Shown here: positions 18,436-28,134 of the stretch, one piece after another
Layout: each line of letters begins with the position of its first letter
How positions within the stretch are numbered: the first letter of the stretch is position 1
DNA from: Bacteroidales bacterium UBA6428
Lineage (GTDB): Bacteria; Bacteroidota; Bacteroidia; Bacteroidales; UBA932
Direction of reading: 5' to 3'
Assembly: GCA_002437305.1 (NCBI GenBank)
Contig: DJOW01000071.1
Span: 50,684 to 114,683, forward strand
Length of the DNA: 64,000 nt
Notes under the pieces: generated by a model
Seen by the model: the letters and a program-made list of their open reading frames with translations, nothing else
Databases searched by the model: none
Told to the model about the DNA's origin: nothing
Program-made: the position numbers and the translations under genes

Positions 18436-19524
18436 TCAAGGTTTCTTGGATGACAGAGTGACCACGTCTTCGAACACTCTAAGGAAATTCAATCCCGCAA
18501 TCTTTTCGATTTGGTCATCGGAATAACCGCGGCGTGACATCTCGTCAAAAATCACTCCGATCTTCGATATGTTCTCGAGCCCGACCGGAGTCACCTCGAT
18601 CCCGTCGAAATCGCTACCTATGCCTACACTTTCAATTCCGGCCACTTTCACAGCGTGATCAATATGATCCACCACATCCTTATACGAAGGCCGGGGCAAA
18701 GCCGCCAGCTCGTCCTGCACGGCGTGCCAGGCAGCCGCCTTCACCGGGTTGAAAGGATCGCTGATCCAATCCTGCTCTGTCCAGCTCTTTGACTCGAGTC
18801 CGGATTCCGACAAGGTTCTCGCGAAGGAGTCTGAAAGAAACACCGGATAGAAATTGATCTGGATCACTCCCCCTTTACCGGCAAGCGCGCGCAGCATCTC
18901 ATCGGACATGTTCCTTCTATGATGGGCGAGCGCCCGGCAGCAAGAGTGTGTGGACACTATCGGAGCGCGGGAACATTCAAGAGCGTCGTAGAATGTCTCA
19001 TCCGAAGCGTGGGCGATGTCGATGATCATCCCGATGCGATTCATTTCCGCGATGACTTCCCTACCGAACGGACTCAAGCCGTGCCAACGTCTCCCTCCGG
19101 CCGCTGAATCAGCGATCTCATTGTCGCCATTATGCGTCAAGGTGATGTATCTGACCCCAAGTCTGTGAAAAATCCTAAGAAGAGGCAATGACTTCTGTAC
19201 CGGAGATCCGTTTTCCATTCCTATGAATATGGAAATCAACCCCTTGGACTTATTGACCAAAGCATCCTCCGGTGTAAGCGCCAAGGCAGCCCTGTCCGGA
19301 TTGGCCGCGACTTGGTCGCAGACTCCGCCGATCATCTCCATGGCATGCCGCGTGGCAGAATCCGGCTCCATTTCCGCAGGAATGTAAAGCGCGAAAAAAG
19401 ACGCGTCGACTCCTCCAGCCTTGAGCTTCGGCAAATCAACCTGCCCTCTTTCATTGTCTTTCCCAATGTTTAGTCCCCGCATCATCATTGTCGGGGTATC
19501 GCAGTGAGAATCAAGAACAAACAT
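18436..19524 (-). CDS. Membrane-dipeptidase-family peptidase (M19)
   Basis: The 362-residue protein has the zinc-binding HCD motif near its N-terminus (DSHCDTPTMMM), then IGMENG, IDIAHASDETF, STHSCCRAL and GIGSDFDG, all typical of peptidase family M19 (renal dipeptidase). It hydrolyses dipeptides, often with broad specificity. No signal peptide is seen, so it is probably cytoplasmic. The ATG at 19524 is chosen; a GTG immediately before it is possible. It follows the head-GIN gene by three bases at the end of the leftward cluster. Confidence 0.88.
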   Translation of the reverse strand: MFVLDSHCDTPTMMMRGLNIGKDNERGQVDLPKLKAGGVDASFFALYIPAEMEPDSATRHAMEMIGGVCDQVAANPDRAALALTPEDALVNKSKGLISIFIGMENGSPVQKSLPLLRIFHRLGVRYITLTHNGDNEIADSAAGGRRWHGLSPFGREVIAEMNRIGMIIDIAHASDETFYDALECSRAPIVSTHSCCRALAHHRRNMSDEMLRALAGKGGVIQINFYPVFLSDSFARTLSESGLESKSWTEQDWISDPFNPVKAAAWHAVQDELAALPRPSYKDVVDHIDHAVKVAGIESVGIGSDFDGIEVTPVGLENISKIGVIFDEMSRRGYSDDQIEKIAGLNFLRVFEDVVTLSSKKP

Positions 19525-19527
19525 CAC

Positions 19528-20430
19528 CTATTCGCGAGTAACGGTCGAATTCTGGATCTTTACTATCTTGATCATAGGGTCACCGGAGTAGGTGACACTC
19601 GCGCCCTTGCCAAGATCCAGAGAAAGATTATTGGCCGGAGCCACAGACAACTCAGCTCCATCGAGAGAAACGGAGACATCATCCGATGACAAGGTGGCAG
19701 CGTCAATCTTCGAAGAGCCTCCCTTGCCTGAGACATTGAGTTTAGCGGCTTTTCCTGAAAGTGAAAGCCTGGCGCCACCGGATGTTGTGACATAAGCATC
19801 TTCCGTCTGGCCGTTCAGGGCGAGCACGGCTGATCCGGAGTTATTCACGTTCAAGGTTTTGCATGTATATTCAAGGATAATGTCCGCGTTGCCTTCTCCA
19901 TTGACCGTTATTACGTCAGCCTTGACATTGGATGATGACAGTCTAGCTTTCCTGCCGGCTGAGATGACAGCAGACCCGGCGTTGACATTCAGATTATTAA
20001 CGGCTGAGCTGCCTGTTAGGTCCATGCGAAAATCAGCGGAATTCAGCACATGTTTTGTTGAGAACGTACAGTCATCGCTGAGGGTTATAGAGTTAAGCTT
20101 CGGCATGTAAACCGTAGCTTCAAGAACAGGTCCATCAGAATTCTTGCCTTTGAAATCTCTCTTGACCTCTTTCGAAACGGATTTCTCGTCTATTCCTATG
20201 TAAAGAGTCCTTGCCTTGACATAGCTCTGCACGTGACCCTCAAGCGCGTCACTGACCTTGAATTTAGCATTATAGCCATCCTGCTCCACAAATGTCACCT
20301 TGAACCCGCTTGAGACAGAGATTGCGTCAAACTCCGAATATTCATGCTCAACGGTTCTGGTTTGCGCCGCGGCTGGAGCGGACAAAAAGACAATAGCTGT
20401 GATTGCCAGAATTAATGATTTGATATTCAT
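19528..20430 (-). CDS. Head-GIN-domain (DUF2807) exported protein
   Basis: A signal peptide covers about residues 1-22 (LILAITAIVFLSAPAAAQ). The rest is a repetitive beta-rich protein of the DUF2807/GIN type: starts VEHEYSEFDAISVSSGFKV, followed by short repeats rich in Ser, Gly, Asn and Ala that would build a beta-helix. Such proteins are periplasmic or surface-attached and have no established function. It sits between ABC-F and the dipeptidase with short gaps, so cotranscription is likely but may carry no functional meaning. Confidence 0.82.
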   Translation of the reverse strand: MNIKSLILAITAIVFLSAPAAAQTRTVEHEYSEFDAISVSSGFKVTFVEQDGYNAKFKVSDALEGHVQSYVKARTLYIGIDEKSVSKEVKRDFKGKNSDGPVLEATVYMPKLNSITLSDDCTFSTKHVLNSADFRMDLTGSSAVNNLNVNAGSAVISAGRKARLSSSNVKADVITVNGEGNADIILEYTCKTLNVNNSGSAVLALNGQTEDAYVTTSGGARLSLSGKAAKLNVSGKGGSSKIDAATLSSDDVSVSLDGAELSVAPANNLSLDLGKGASVTYSGDPMIKIVKIQNSTVTRE

Positions 20431-20449
20431 GACATATTAATAATTATAC

Positions 20450-22411
20450 CTATTCATCCAATTTCTCCATCAAGGATTCCCACTCTGCTGTCCTCTGGTC
20501 CAGTTCACGCTTGTCCTCCAGATACGTTCTTGTCAGCTCCATTACATCATCATCAGGGCCGGGGCCTGAAAGAATCTTCTCGATCCCCTTCATTTTGGCC
20601 TCCACCCTGCCGATCTCGCTTTCAAGGAACTCCACCCTATGACGAATCTTTCTGATTTCCTTGGTATCATTCTTCCTTTGCTCAAAGCTTTTTTGGGCCT
20701 GTTCCTTTTTATCGGCGGGACTCTCCTTGCTTTGTTGTGCGCTGCCAGATACGCCTCTCCCCTGGCTTGGAGAGAACCTCCTCTCAAGTTCCTGAAGATT
20801 CTCGATTTTTCTTTCCTCAAGGAACTCCTGGACACTGCCGACATGTTCCTTTACCCTTCCGTCACGGAACTCGTACATCTTGTCCACCAGACCATCAAGG
20901 AAATCACGGTCGTGCGACACGACAATCAAAGTTCCATTGTAAGCTTTCAAAGCCTGTTTGAGAATATCCTTGGACTTGATGTCCATGTGGTTGGTGGGTT
21001 CGTCAAGAGCCAGGACATTGTACGGCTGGAGCATGAACTTAGCCATGCCGAGGCGGGCACGCTCCCCTCCGGAAAGAACACTGACTTTCTTGTCTATGTC
21101 CTCCCCACGGAAAAGGAACTGGGCAAGAATGTCGCGGAGCCTGTTCCTGACATCGCCGACGGCTATGTTGTCAAGAGTTTCCCAGACGGTTAGATTGGGA
21201 TCCAATATGTCTTCCTGATTCTGTGCGTAATAACCAATGGAAACATTGTAGCCGACCTTGGCCTCACCGCCTATAGGTTGCAACTCACCCATTATCACGC
21301 GCATGAGAGTCGTCTTGCCCTCTCCGTTGCGTCCTATGAGAGCGACTTTTTCTCCCCTCCTGACCTCTATCTCAGCATCCCTGAAGACAACTTTTCCCGG
21401 ATAGCCGACTGTAAGATCCTTCCCTTTGAAGACTATGTCTCCGGAACGGGGAGCGGGCGGGAACTTGACAGTCAGTGTGACATTGTCCGTCTCGTCAATC
21501 TCCACTCTTTCAAGCTTTTCCAGTTGTTTAATCCTTGACTGGACCTGGTTGGACTTAGTCGGTTTGTAACGGAAACGGTTGATGAAATCCTCCGTCTTCT
21601 CTATCATCCTCTGCTGGTTCTCGTAAGCGGCGGTCTGTTGGGCCAGCCTTTCCTTGCGCAGCTCAACATACTTGCTGTACGGAACCTTATAGTCATGAAT
21701 ATGCCCCAGCATGATCTCGACTGTGCGGTTCGTCACATTGTCAAGGAAGCGCCTGTCATGCGAGACGAGGAGCAAAGAACCGCGATGACTCTTTAGATAA
21801 TCCTCAAGCCACTCGATAGACTCGATGTCAAGGTGGTTCGTAGGCTCGTCCAAAAGCAGGACGTCAGGTTCGGACAGAAGAATCTTGGCCAGCTCGATGC
21901 GCATGTTCCACCCCTGGCTGAACGTCTCGGTCCTTCTTCCGAAATCCTCGTCCTTGAACCCCAATCCCAGAAGGGTTTTCTGCGCCAGCACCTCCGGCGG
22001 CTCGGACCGAGCCATGGACATCGCGTCTGTCAGGTCATTCAGACGGTTGATCAGAGAGAGATACTCCTCAGATTCATAGTCAGTTCTTTCCGCGAGCCGG
22101 GTATTGACGCTGTCCAACTCGGACTGGATCTCCGTGATGTGGTCGAAAGCTGTCAATGTCTCCTCCAGAACAGTCCTGCCCTTGTGATGCTCCATGATCT
22201 GAGGAAGGTAACCGATGCGGAGATCATTAGGCTTGTCAATACTGCCGGAGGTCGGGGACTGCAGCCCGCAGATCAACTTCATGATCGTGGACTTCCCCGC
22301 CCCGTTCTTTCCGACAAGGCCGATCTTGTCCTTCTCGCTGATGTGGAAATCAATGTTGTCCAACAATGTGTAGCCTCCGTAGGCCACTGTCAATCCATTG
22401 ATTGAAATCAT
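20450..22411 (-). CDS. ABC-F family ATPase (Uup/YheS-like, ribosome-associated)
   Basis: The 653-residue cytoplasmic protein has two ABC domains and no membrane segment. Walker A sites are GKNGAGKST at residues 34-42 and GRNGEGKTT in the second domain. Signature motifs are TFSQGWNMR and VLSGGERAR, and both Walker B boxes read LLLDEPTNHLD or LALDEPTNHMD. The linker region includes TKSNQVQSRIKQLEKLE. A charged coiled-coil tail of about 80 residues is present, as in Uup. ABC-F proteins act on ribosomes to resolve stalling or confer antibiotic resistance; which applies here cannot be told. Its ATG overlaps the tatC stop by four bases. Confidence 0.9.
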   Translation of the reverse strand: MISINGLTVAYGGYTLLDNIDFHISEKDKIGLVGKNGAGKSTIMKLICGLQSPTSGSIDKPNDLRIGYLPQIMEHHKGRTVLEETLTAFDHITEIQSELDSVNTRLAERTDYESEEYLSLINRLNDLTDAMSMARSEPPEVLAQKTLLGLGFKDEDFGRRTETFSQGWNMRIELAKILLSEPDVLLLDEPTNHLDIESIEWLEDYLKSHRGSLLLVSHDRRFLDNVTNRTVEIMLGHIHDYKVPYSKYVELRKERLAQQTAAYENQQRMIEKTEDFINRFRYKPTKSNQVQSRIKQLEKLERVEIDETDNVTLTVKFPPAPRSGDIVFKGKDLTVGYPGKVVFRDAEIEVRRGEKVALIGRNGEGKTTLMRVIMGELQPIGGEAKVGYNVSIGYYAQNQEDILDPNLTVWETLDNIAVGDVRNRLRDILAQFLFRGEDIDKKVSVLSGGERARLGMAKFMLQPYNVLALDEPTNHMDIKSKDILKQALKAYNGTLIVVSHDRDFLDGLVDKMYEFRDGRVKEHVGSVQEFLEERKIENLQELERRFSPSQGRGVSGSAQQSKESPADKKEQAQKSFEQRKNDTKEIRKIRHRVEFLESEIGRVEAKMKGIEKILSGPGPDDDVMELTRTYLEDKRELDQRTAEWESLMEKLDE

Positions 22412-23193
22412 TTCACAGCCTCCTCTTTTTCATCCTCATCTTCCGGTGGAGCGGGCCGGCAGCATAAGACGCAGACCTCATAAAGGATAAGAAGAGGAGC
22501 CGCCGCAATCAACATCGACATCGGATCCGCCGGTGTTATGATGGCGGCGATGCAAAGTATGACCACGATTGCGTGACGGCGGTATTTGATCAGGGTATTT
22601 CTCGTCACAATACCAAGTTTTGAGAGGATCACCACAACTATAGGAAACTCAAACACAATCCCAAAGGCCAACACAGTTGAAGTGAACGTTGAGATGTAGG
22701 ATGTCAGCGAGATTGTGTTCGTCACCTCATCGCTTATCTTGTAACCCATGAAAAAGTTCAGCGAGATCGGCACTATCAGATAATAGCCGATCACCAACCC
22801 GAGATAAAACAGGAACGATGCCGATAGGAACGCCCCCCTTACGGCCCGCTTTTCATTCCTGTAGAGAGCGGGAGCTATGAATTTCCAGATCTCGAAACAG
22901 ATGTACGGGAAAGACAGGATGAATCCAAGCTCGAACGCTACCCGGAGATGGACGAAGAACTGCGCGGAAATGTCCAGATTGACAAGTGACATCTGCATAT
23001 TCCCCATCCGCAACCATCTGTAAATGAAGAAATCATTTCGTGTCGGAGCCAAGATGATGTCATCAAACACCAAAGACTTGAAGCAAAAGACCACGACACT
23101 GACGACTGTAATGACAAGCACTGAGCGGAACAAAGTTCCCCTCAGTACTTCCAAATGGTCCCAGAAGGACATCTCAGCTTCTCCAGCCGCCAT
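22408..23193 (-). CDS. tatC: Sec-independent protein translocase TatC
   Basis: This 261-residue protein has about six membrane helices. Conserved features include MSFWDHLEVLRGTLFRS at the N-terminus, the first periplasmic loop, and FELGFILSFPYICFEIWKFIAPALY, which contains the conserved phenylalanine-proline region and glutamate. TatC binds twin-arginine signal peptides and with TatA exports folded proteins. A short acidic tail (EDEDEKEEAVK) ends it. Its start overlaps the tatA stop by one base and its stop overlaps the ABC-F start by four bases. Confidence 0.95.
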   Translation of the reverse strand: MAAGEAEMSFWDHLEVLRGTLFRSVLVITVVSVVVFCFKSLVFDDIILAPTRNDFFIYRWLRMGNMQMSLVNLDISAQFFVHLRVAFELGFILSFPYICFEIWKFIAPALYRNEKRAVRGAFLSASFLFYLGLVIGYYLIVPISLNFFMGYKISDEVTNTISLTSYISTFTSTVLAFGIVFEFPIVVVILSKLGIVTRNTLIKYRRHAIVVILCIAAIITPADPMSMLIAAAPLLILYEVCVLCCRPAPPEDEDEKEEAVK

Positions 23194-23432
23194 TATTTCT
23201 TCTCGATCTTCTCGATTTTGTCCGGTGTCTTGGCAGAGGAGCTAAGATTCTTGTCGATGTCACCGATCTGATTCTCTACGTCATTGATGCCATCTTTGAA
23301 GCTTCTTACGCCTTTGCCGAGGCCTTTCATAAGCTCCGGAATTTTCTTGCCTCCGAAAAGGAGAATAATCACAAGGGCGATGATCACAATCTGCCAAGGA
23401 CCAACTACGCCCAAAGGAACTATAAAAAACAT
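23193..23432 (-). CDS. tatA: Twin-arginine translocase subunit TatA/E
   Basis: The 79-residue protein has one N-terminal membrane helix ([20 protein letters not shown]), the hinge [16 protein letters not shown], an amphipathic helix and a charged tail. This is the TatA pattern that forms the export pore with TatC. No tatB is present, consistent with a minimal TatAC system. It overlaps tatC by one base. Confidence 0.94.
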   Translation of the reverse strand: MFFIVPLGVVGPWQIVIIALVIILLFGGKKIPELMKGLGKGVRSFKDGINDVENQIGDIDKNLSSSAKTPDKIEKIEKK

Positions 23433-23461
23433 AATTTAAATTAATTAGTGTGTTGTCAACA

Positions 23462-23875
23462 TTATTTATCATTGATGTGGTCCTGGATCGCCCTGACCAA
23501 TTTTTCCGGACAACGGACAGGACGGCCTGTCTCCTTGTTCAAAAAGCCAAGGGAAACCTTACCCTCCACGCAAAGCACGCCATCCTGATTATAGACGGCT
23601 TGCCTGACGTAAAGTTTAGCCATCGGAACCTCATCTATCATGGCCACGGCGCGGACCACATCGCCCATCCTGGCAGGAAACCTGTAACGGCATTCAACCG
23701 AGACGATGGGGATGGTGACTCCATCCTCCTCACATTTCTCAATAGGATATCCGCAATCAATCATCAGGTTGTTTCTCGCGCACTCGAAATAACGGATGTA
23801 ATTCGAGTGATGCACGATTCCCATCTGGTCAGTTTCGTAGTACCTGACAGGAAAAGACGTGTCCGAATATACCAT
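23462..23875 (-). CDS. Acyl-CoA thioesterase, YbgC/4HBT hotdog family
   Basis: The 137-residue hotdog-fold protein has the active-site region YYETDQMGIVHHSNYIRYFE, where the aspartate of the D-x-x-G-x-V-H pattern is catalytic. It hydrolyses acyl-CoA or acyl-ACP thioesters; the physiological substrate is unknown. In many bacteria ybgC lies near envelope genes. Here it sits between valS and tatA with short gaps. Confidence 0.87.
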   Translation of the reverse strand: MVYSDTSFPVRYYETDQMGIVHHSNYIRYFECARNNLMIDCGYPIEKCEEDGVTIPIVSVECRYRFPARMGDVVRAVAMIDEVPMAKLYVRQAVYNQDGVLCVEGKVSLGFLNKETGRPVRCPEKLVRAIQDHINDK

Positions 23876-23911
23876 AACAAAAAAGTTAGCAATAAAAACA
23901 AATCTGTTTTA

Positions 23912-26587
23912 TCATTTATTTTTCAATGAAGAAAGAGCCTTCTCGTAACTTTCAATCTTTGAAAGGCTGTCGGCCTCCTTCTTGCGTTCCAACGCCACGA
24001 CCTTTTCTGGCGCGTGGGCGACAAAACTCTCGTTGGACAGTTTCTTTCTGACTGACTCAAGGAACCCGCGCTGATGCTCAAGCTCCGTCTCGATCTTTTT
24101 GATCTCCTCCTCGACATCCACAAGTCCGTCAAGAGGAACAAAGAGCTCAACAGTTCGTACAAGCATGGAGACACCGGCGGCGTCACCGAAATCCGCGACT
24201 TTCCCGGCAGAGGAGATGTTGGCAAGTTTGGTGACCACCGGAAGCATATTCACAGGAAAATCGCCTTTAAACTTCAAGGCCAGACTTTCCTTCGGAGAAA
24301 TGTTCTTCTGCTGACGGATCCCGCGGATTCCGTTCACAGCCTCCTGGGCGATTCCGAACTCTTCGATAACTTTTTCATCGACAGAGCCTGCCTTAGGAGT
24401 CGGCCGGTACATGATTGTCTCCCCCTCCCTGCGCTCGGCCATCGACTGCCAGAGTTCCTCAGTGATGAACGGCATCACTGGATGAATCATCCTAAGCAGC
24501 TTCTCAAAGAATATGATCGTGGCGTCATACGTCTCCTTGTCTACCCCATCACCGTAAGCCGGCTTGACAGCCTCAAGGTACCAGGCGCAATACTCATCCC
24601 AGAATAACTTGTAGATGCTCATCAGGGCATCGGAGATCCTGAACCTGGAGTAATGTTCCTCAACGGCCGCTATCGTCTGGTTTAATTTGTTTTCAAACCA
24701 ATTGACAGCCAATTTGTTCACCTCACTTTGCTGAAGTTCTCCGTCAACTCTCCAACCTTGCACCAGACGGAATGAGTTCCAGATCTTGTTGCAGAAATTC
24801 CTGCCCTGCTCGACCTGAGACTCATCATAGAATATGTCGTTTCCGGCGGAAGAGCAAAGCAACATTCCTATCCTGACCGCATCGGCCCCGTACTTGGAGA
24901 TAAGGTCAAGGGGATCAGGAGAGTTTCCAAGGGTCTTGGACATTTTTCTGCCGAGCTTGTCACGCACGATTCCCGTAAAATAGACATTCCTGAACGGTAT
25001 GTCGTTCATGAACTCATCCCCGGCCATGATCATCCTGGCGACCCAGAAGAAGATAATGTCCGGCCCGGTGACAAGATCATTGGTCGGATAATAGTAAGAG
25101 AGGTCCTTATTAGGCTTGTGCTCGGGATGTCCAGGCCTTTGTGGATCAAAAACGGAGATCGGCCAAAGCCAACTGGAAAACCATGTGTCGAGCACATCTT
25201 CATCCTGCCTGAGGTCAGCGGCTGTAAGAGCCGGATCAATCTTCTGAGCGGCGGCAAGAGCCTTCTCGGCGGTCTCTTCAACAACTATTTGTCCGTCAGG
25301 AAGATAGTACGCCGGAATCCTCTGTCCCCACCAAAGCTGGCGGGAGATGCACCAATCGTGCGCGTTCTCCATCCAATGACGATAGGTGTTGCGGTACTTG
25401 TCCGGAATCAGCTTTATCTTGCCGGACTCCACACTCTCAAGGGCCTTCGCCGCGAGCTCTTCCATCCTCAAGAACCACTGCGCCGACAGCTTAGGCTCGA
25501 TTACGGCGTTTGTTCTTTCGGAATATCCAACCGGAGACGTGTATTCCTCAACCTTCACTAGGTTGCCGGACTCCTCCAGCATCTTGACTATCTTTTTTCT
25601 TGCGTCAAAGCGATCCTCCCCGACCAGAATCCGAGCCTTCCCGTTCAGGCGGCCATGGTCATCGATGATGTCAAGGACAGGAAGATTGTGCCGGAGGCCG
25701 ATCTCGTAGTCGTGGGCGTCATGGGCAGGAGTGACCTTGAGGCAGCCGGTACCGAAATCCATCTCGACATAACTGTCCTCGATGACAGGGATCTCCCTAT
25801 TGATCAACGGGATAAGCACCTTCTTTCCTTTCAGCCAGTGATGCCTCTCATCGGCCGGGTTCACGCAGATCGCAGCATCGGCCATGATCGTCTCAGGACG
25901 GGTCGTGGCTATCACGAGATACTTGTCTGTAGGGTTGCCGTCGCCGTCGGAGACGTAATATTTAAGGTGGTAGAAATGGCTCTTTGTGTCCCTGTGAATG
26001 ACCTCGTCGTCACTGATGGCTGTCAGCGCGACCGGATCCCAGTTGACCATCCTCACACCTCTATAAATCATTCCCTTCTTATAGAAATAACAGAACGTCG
26101 CGGTCACCGCATCGGAAAGAGCCGGCTCCATAGTGAATCTAGTGCGGTCCCAATCGCACGACGCGCCCAACTTGCGGAGCTGCTTGAGAATGATCCCTCC
26201 GTGCTCTTCCTTCCACTCCCATGCGTACCTCATGAATTCCTCACGGGTAAGGTTCTCCTTGGATATTCCCATCCCCTTCAGCTTCGCCACGACCTTGCTT
26301 TCCGTGGCGATGGAGGCATGATCGGTACCTGGCACCCAACAGGCGTTCTTGCCGTCCATCCTGGCCTTGCGGATCAGCACATCATTCAATGTGTTGTTCA
26401 GAACATGCCCCATGTGAAGGATTCCCGTCACGTTGGGCGGCGGGATCACTATGGTGTAAGGCTCCTTCCCGTCCGGTTCCGAGTGGAAACACTTGTGCTC
26501 GATCCACCAGGCGTACCATTTGTCCTCTACTTCCGCCGGGTTGTATTTTGCGGAGAGTTCTTTTTTCTCGATCATATTCTCGCTCAT
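23912..26587 (-). CDS. valS: Valyl-tRNA synthetase
   Basis: The class I synthetase has its HIGH motif as PPPNVTGILHMGH near residue 50, the editing domain (TTRPETIMAD) in the middle, and KMSKS as GRKMSKTLGNSPDP. A C-terminal coiled coil of about 65 residues (VDVEEEIKKIETELEHQRG) is the tRNA-binding arm of ValRS. The ATG at 26587 gives 891 residues. A TTG nine bases upstream is rejected because it would lie almost at the transcription start. It heads the leftward cluster through to the dipeptidase. Confidence 0.96.
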   Translation of the reverse strand: MSENMIEKKELSAKYNPAEVEDKWYAWWIEHKCFHSEPDGKEPYTIVIPPPNVTGILHMGHVLNNTLNDVLIRKARMDGKNACWVPGTDHASIATESKVVAKLKGMGISKENLTREEFMRYAWEWKEEHGGIILKQLRKLGASCDWDRTRFTMEPALSDAVTATFCYFYKKGMIYRGVRMVNWDPVALTAISDDEVIHRDTKSHFYHLKYYVSDGDGNPTDKYLVIATTRPETIMADAAICVNPADERHHWLKGKKVLIPLINREIPVIEDSYVEMDFGTGCLKVTPAHDAHDYEIGLRHNLPVLDIIDDHGRLNGKARILVGEDRFDARKKIVKMLEESGNLVKVEEYTSPVGYSERTNAVIEPKLSAQWFLRMEELAAKALESVESGKIKLIPDKYRNTYRHWMENAHDWCISRQLWWGQRIPAYYLPDGQIVVEETAEKALAAAQKIDPALTAADLRQDEDVLDTWFSSWLWPISVFDPQRPGHPEHKPNKDLSYYYPTNDLVTGPDIIFFWVARMIMAGDEFMNDIPFRNVYFTGIVRDKLGRKMSKTLGNSPDPLDLISKYGADAVRIGMLLCSSAGNDIFYDESQVEQGRNFCNKIWNSFRLVQGWRVDGELQQSEVNKLAVNWFENKLNQTIAAVEEHYSRFRISDALMSIYKLFWDEYCAWYLEAVKPAYGDGVDKETYDATIIFFEKLLRMIHPVMPFITEELWQSMAERREGETIMYRPTPKAGSVDEKVIEEFGIAQEAVNGIRGIRQQKNISPKESLALKFKGDFPVNMLPVVTKLANISSAGKVADFGDAAGVSMLVRTVELFVPLDGLVDVEEEIKKIETELEHQRGFLESVRKKLSNESFVAHAPEKVVALERKKEADSLSKIESYEKALSSLKNK

Positions 26588-26602
26588 AATAAACAAAGTT
26601 TA

Positions 26603-26631
26603 CAAATATAGCACATTTTTCACTAAATTTG
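26603..26631. promoter_or_regulatory. Divergent promoters for valS (left) and the DUF3467 gene (right)
   Basis: The minus strand has TATATTTG at 26603-26610, giving a leader near 10 bases for valS. The plus strand has TAAATTTG at 26624-26631, giving a leader near 15 bases for the DUF3467 gene. The two -7 boxes are only 13 bases apart, so the promoters probably compete. Confidence 0.6.
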
Positions 26632-26652
26632 CTTTAAAAATACACACATACT

Positions 26653-26982
26653 ATGGAAGAGAAAAAAGAAATCAGTCTGGAGATCCGTCCTGAGGTGGCA
26701 AAGGGCACATACTCTAACCTCGCGATCATCACTCACTCGCACAGCGAATTCATCATCGACTTCGCCACCATCCTTCCGGGCCTGCCGAAGCCGGACATCA
26801 GCAACCGCATCGTCATGACCCCCGAGCATGCCAAAAGGCTTCTCAACGCACTGATGGACAATGTGACCAAATACGAGTCGCAATTCGGTCTGATCAACCT
26901 TGGAGGCGGGCAGCAGCAGGGAGGCGGCACATTCAATCTTGGTGACCTTCCGCAGTTTGGCCCCAACGGAGCTAAGTCATAG
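26653..26982 (+). CDS. DUF3467 domain protein
   Basis: The 109-residue protein fits DUF3467: an acidic start, then KGTYSNLAIITHSHSEFIIDFA, followed by MTPEHAKRLLNALMDNVTKYE. The tail is glycine- and glutamine-rich. The family is small, cytoplasmic and common in Bacteroidota, with no proven function. It is the first gene of a rightward cluster with the KdsC-like phosphatase six bases downstream. Confidence 0.88.
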   Translation: MEEKKEISLEIRPEVAKGTYSNLAIITHSHSEFIIDFATILPGLPKPDISNRIVMTPEHAKRLLNALMDNVTKYESQFGLINLGGGQQQGGGTFNLGDLPQFGPNGAKS

Positions 26983-26988
26983 CTTGAA

Positions 26989-27513
26989 ATGACGGATTTC
27001 AAGAATATCAAAGCGTTCACGTTCGACATCGATGGCGTGATGACCGATGGTGGCATTCTCGCCGATCTGGAAGGGCAACTCTACCGGACATTCGACGCCA
27101 AGGACGGTTTCGCGGTCAGAATGGCTTGTCTGAACGGATTTCCGGTCGGTGTGATCACCGGCGGCCGATCCCAAAGCATAAGGGCAAGGTTCAGCAGCAA
27201 TGGAATCAATCCCGAGGATGTCTATCTTGGATCCAGAAACAAGATAGAGGACTTCGAGGATTTCTGCAAGAGACATCATCTAAAACCCGAAGAAGTAATG
27301 TACTTCGGTGACGACATCCCTGACATCGAAGTCATCAGGGCGGCGGGGATCGGAGTCTGTCCAAGCGATGCCGTCGAGGAGGTCAAGGAAGCTGCGGACA
27401 TCATCTCGGACCGCCCCGGCGGAAAGGCCTGCGTGCGCGAGTTTATGGAAAAGACAATGAAGGCCCAAGGACGTTGGGTCTTCGATGCGATCGCCTACAA
27501 GAAAAAATTCTAA
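26989..27513 (+). CDS. kdsC: KdsC-type HAD phosphatase (3-deoxy-D-manno-octulosonate 8-phosphate phosphatase)
   Basis: The 174-residue enzyme has the HAD nucleophile motif FDIDGVMTDGG at residues 10-20, motif II VITGGRS, and motif IV YFGDDIPDIEVI. This cap-less C0 HAD pattern is that of KdsC, which dephosphorylates KDO-8-phosphate for lipopolysaccharide inner-core synthesis. Related phosphatases of sialic-acid-like sugars are an alternative. The stop overlaps the Maf start (TAATG). Confidence 0.85.
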   Translation: MTDFKNIKAFTFDIDGVMTDGGILADLEGQLYRTFDAKDGFAVRMACLNGFPVGVITGGRSQSIRARFSSNGINPEDVYLGSRNKIEDFEDFCKRHHLKPEEVMYFGDDIPDIEVIRAAGIGVCPSDAVEEVKEAADIISDRPGGKACVREFMEKTMKAQGRWVFDAIAYKKKF

Positions 27514-28100
27514 TGAATATGGACACTCACGGAAAGAAGATCATCCTTGCGTCCAACTCGCCTCGCCGCCGCGAACTGCTCGCCGGACTTGACATTGATT
27601 TCACCGTTGACACGGGAACATCGTTCATAGAGAGATACTCCCCTGACACTCCGCACATTAAAGTGCCTGAATTGATGTCCGAAGGAAAGTCGTTGGGATT
27701 TCACAGAGAACTTGAGGATGATGAGATTCTTGTAACGTCTGACACGATGGTGCTTTGCGGGACCGAGATTCTCGGCAAACCTCACGACAGGGCTGACGCT
27801 GTCAGGATGCTGAGACTGCTTTCCGGACGTGAGCATCAGGTCATCACCGCAGTGACAATCCGAGACTGTAGCAGGTTAAAGACATTCTCCATTACTTCAA
27901 ATGTCTATTTCAAAAAGCTATCCGACAATGAGATAGACTACTACATCGACAACTTTAAGCCATTCGACAAAGCCGGTGCCTACGGCATCCAGGAATGGAT
28001 CGGCTACATCGGAATCACAAGGCTTGACGGCTCGTTCTACAACGTGATGGGCTTCCCTACGCAGAGATTCTACGAGGAATTGCAAAGTTTCCTGAATTAG
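27513..28100 (+). CDS. maf: Maf-family nucleotide pyrophosphatase
   Basis: The ATG overlapping the KdsC stop gives 195 residues. Motifs are IILASNSPRRRELLAG at the N-terminus, SDTMVL in the middle, and YGIQEWIGYIG toward the C-terminus. Maf proteins hydrolyse noncanonical or modified nucleoside triphosphates such as dTTP, UTP or m5UTP to monophosphates. An upstream in-frame start inside kdsC is rejected. The Maf-KdsC pairing is commonly seen in Bacteroidota. Confidence 0.92.
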   Translation: MNMDTHGKKIILASNSPRRRELLAGLDIDFTVDTGTSFIERYSPDTPHIKVPELMSEGKSLGFHRELEDDEILVTSDTMVLCGTEILGKPHDRADAVRMLRLLSGREHQVITAVTIRDCSRLKTFSITSNVYFKKLSDNEIDYYIDNFKPFDKAGAYGIQEWIGYIGITRLDGSFYNVMGFPTQRFYEELQSFLN

Positions 28101-28134
28101 GAATATGAAAACCGGAACCCAAGGCGACATATTA

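Noticed and set aside
25655..26611. 318-codon open frame antisense to valS
   Set aside because: It covers the conserved catalytic part of a certain synthetase gene and has no domain or promoter.
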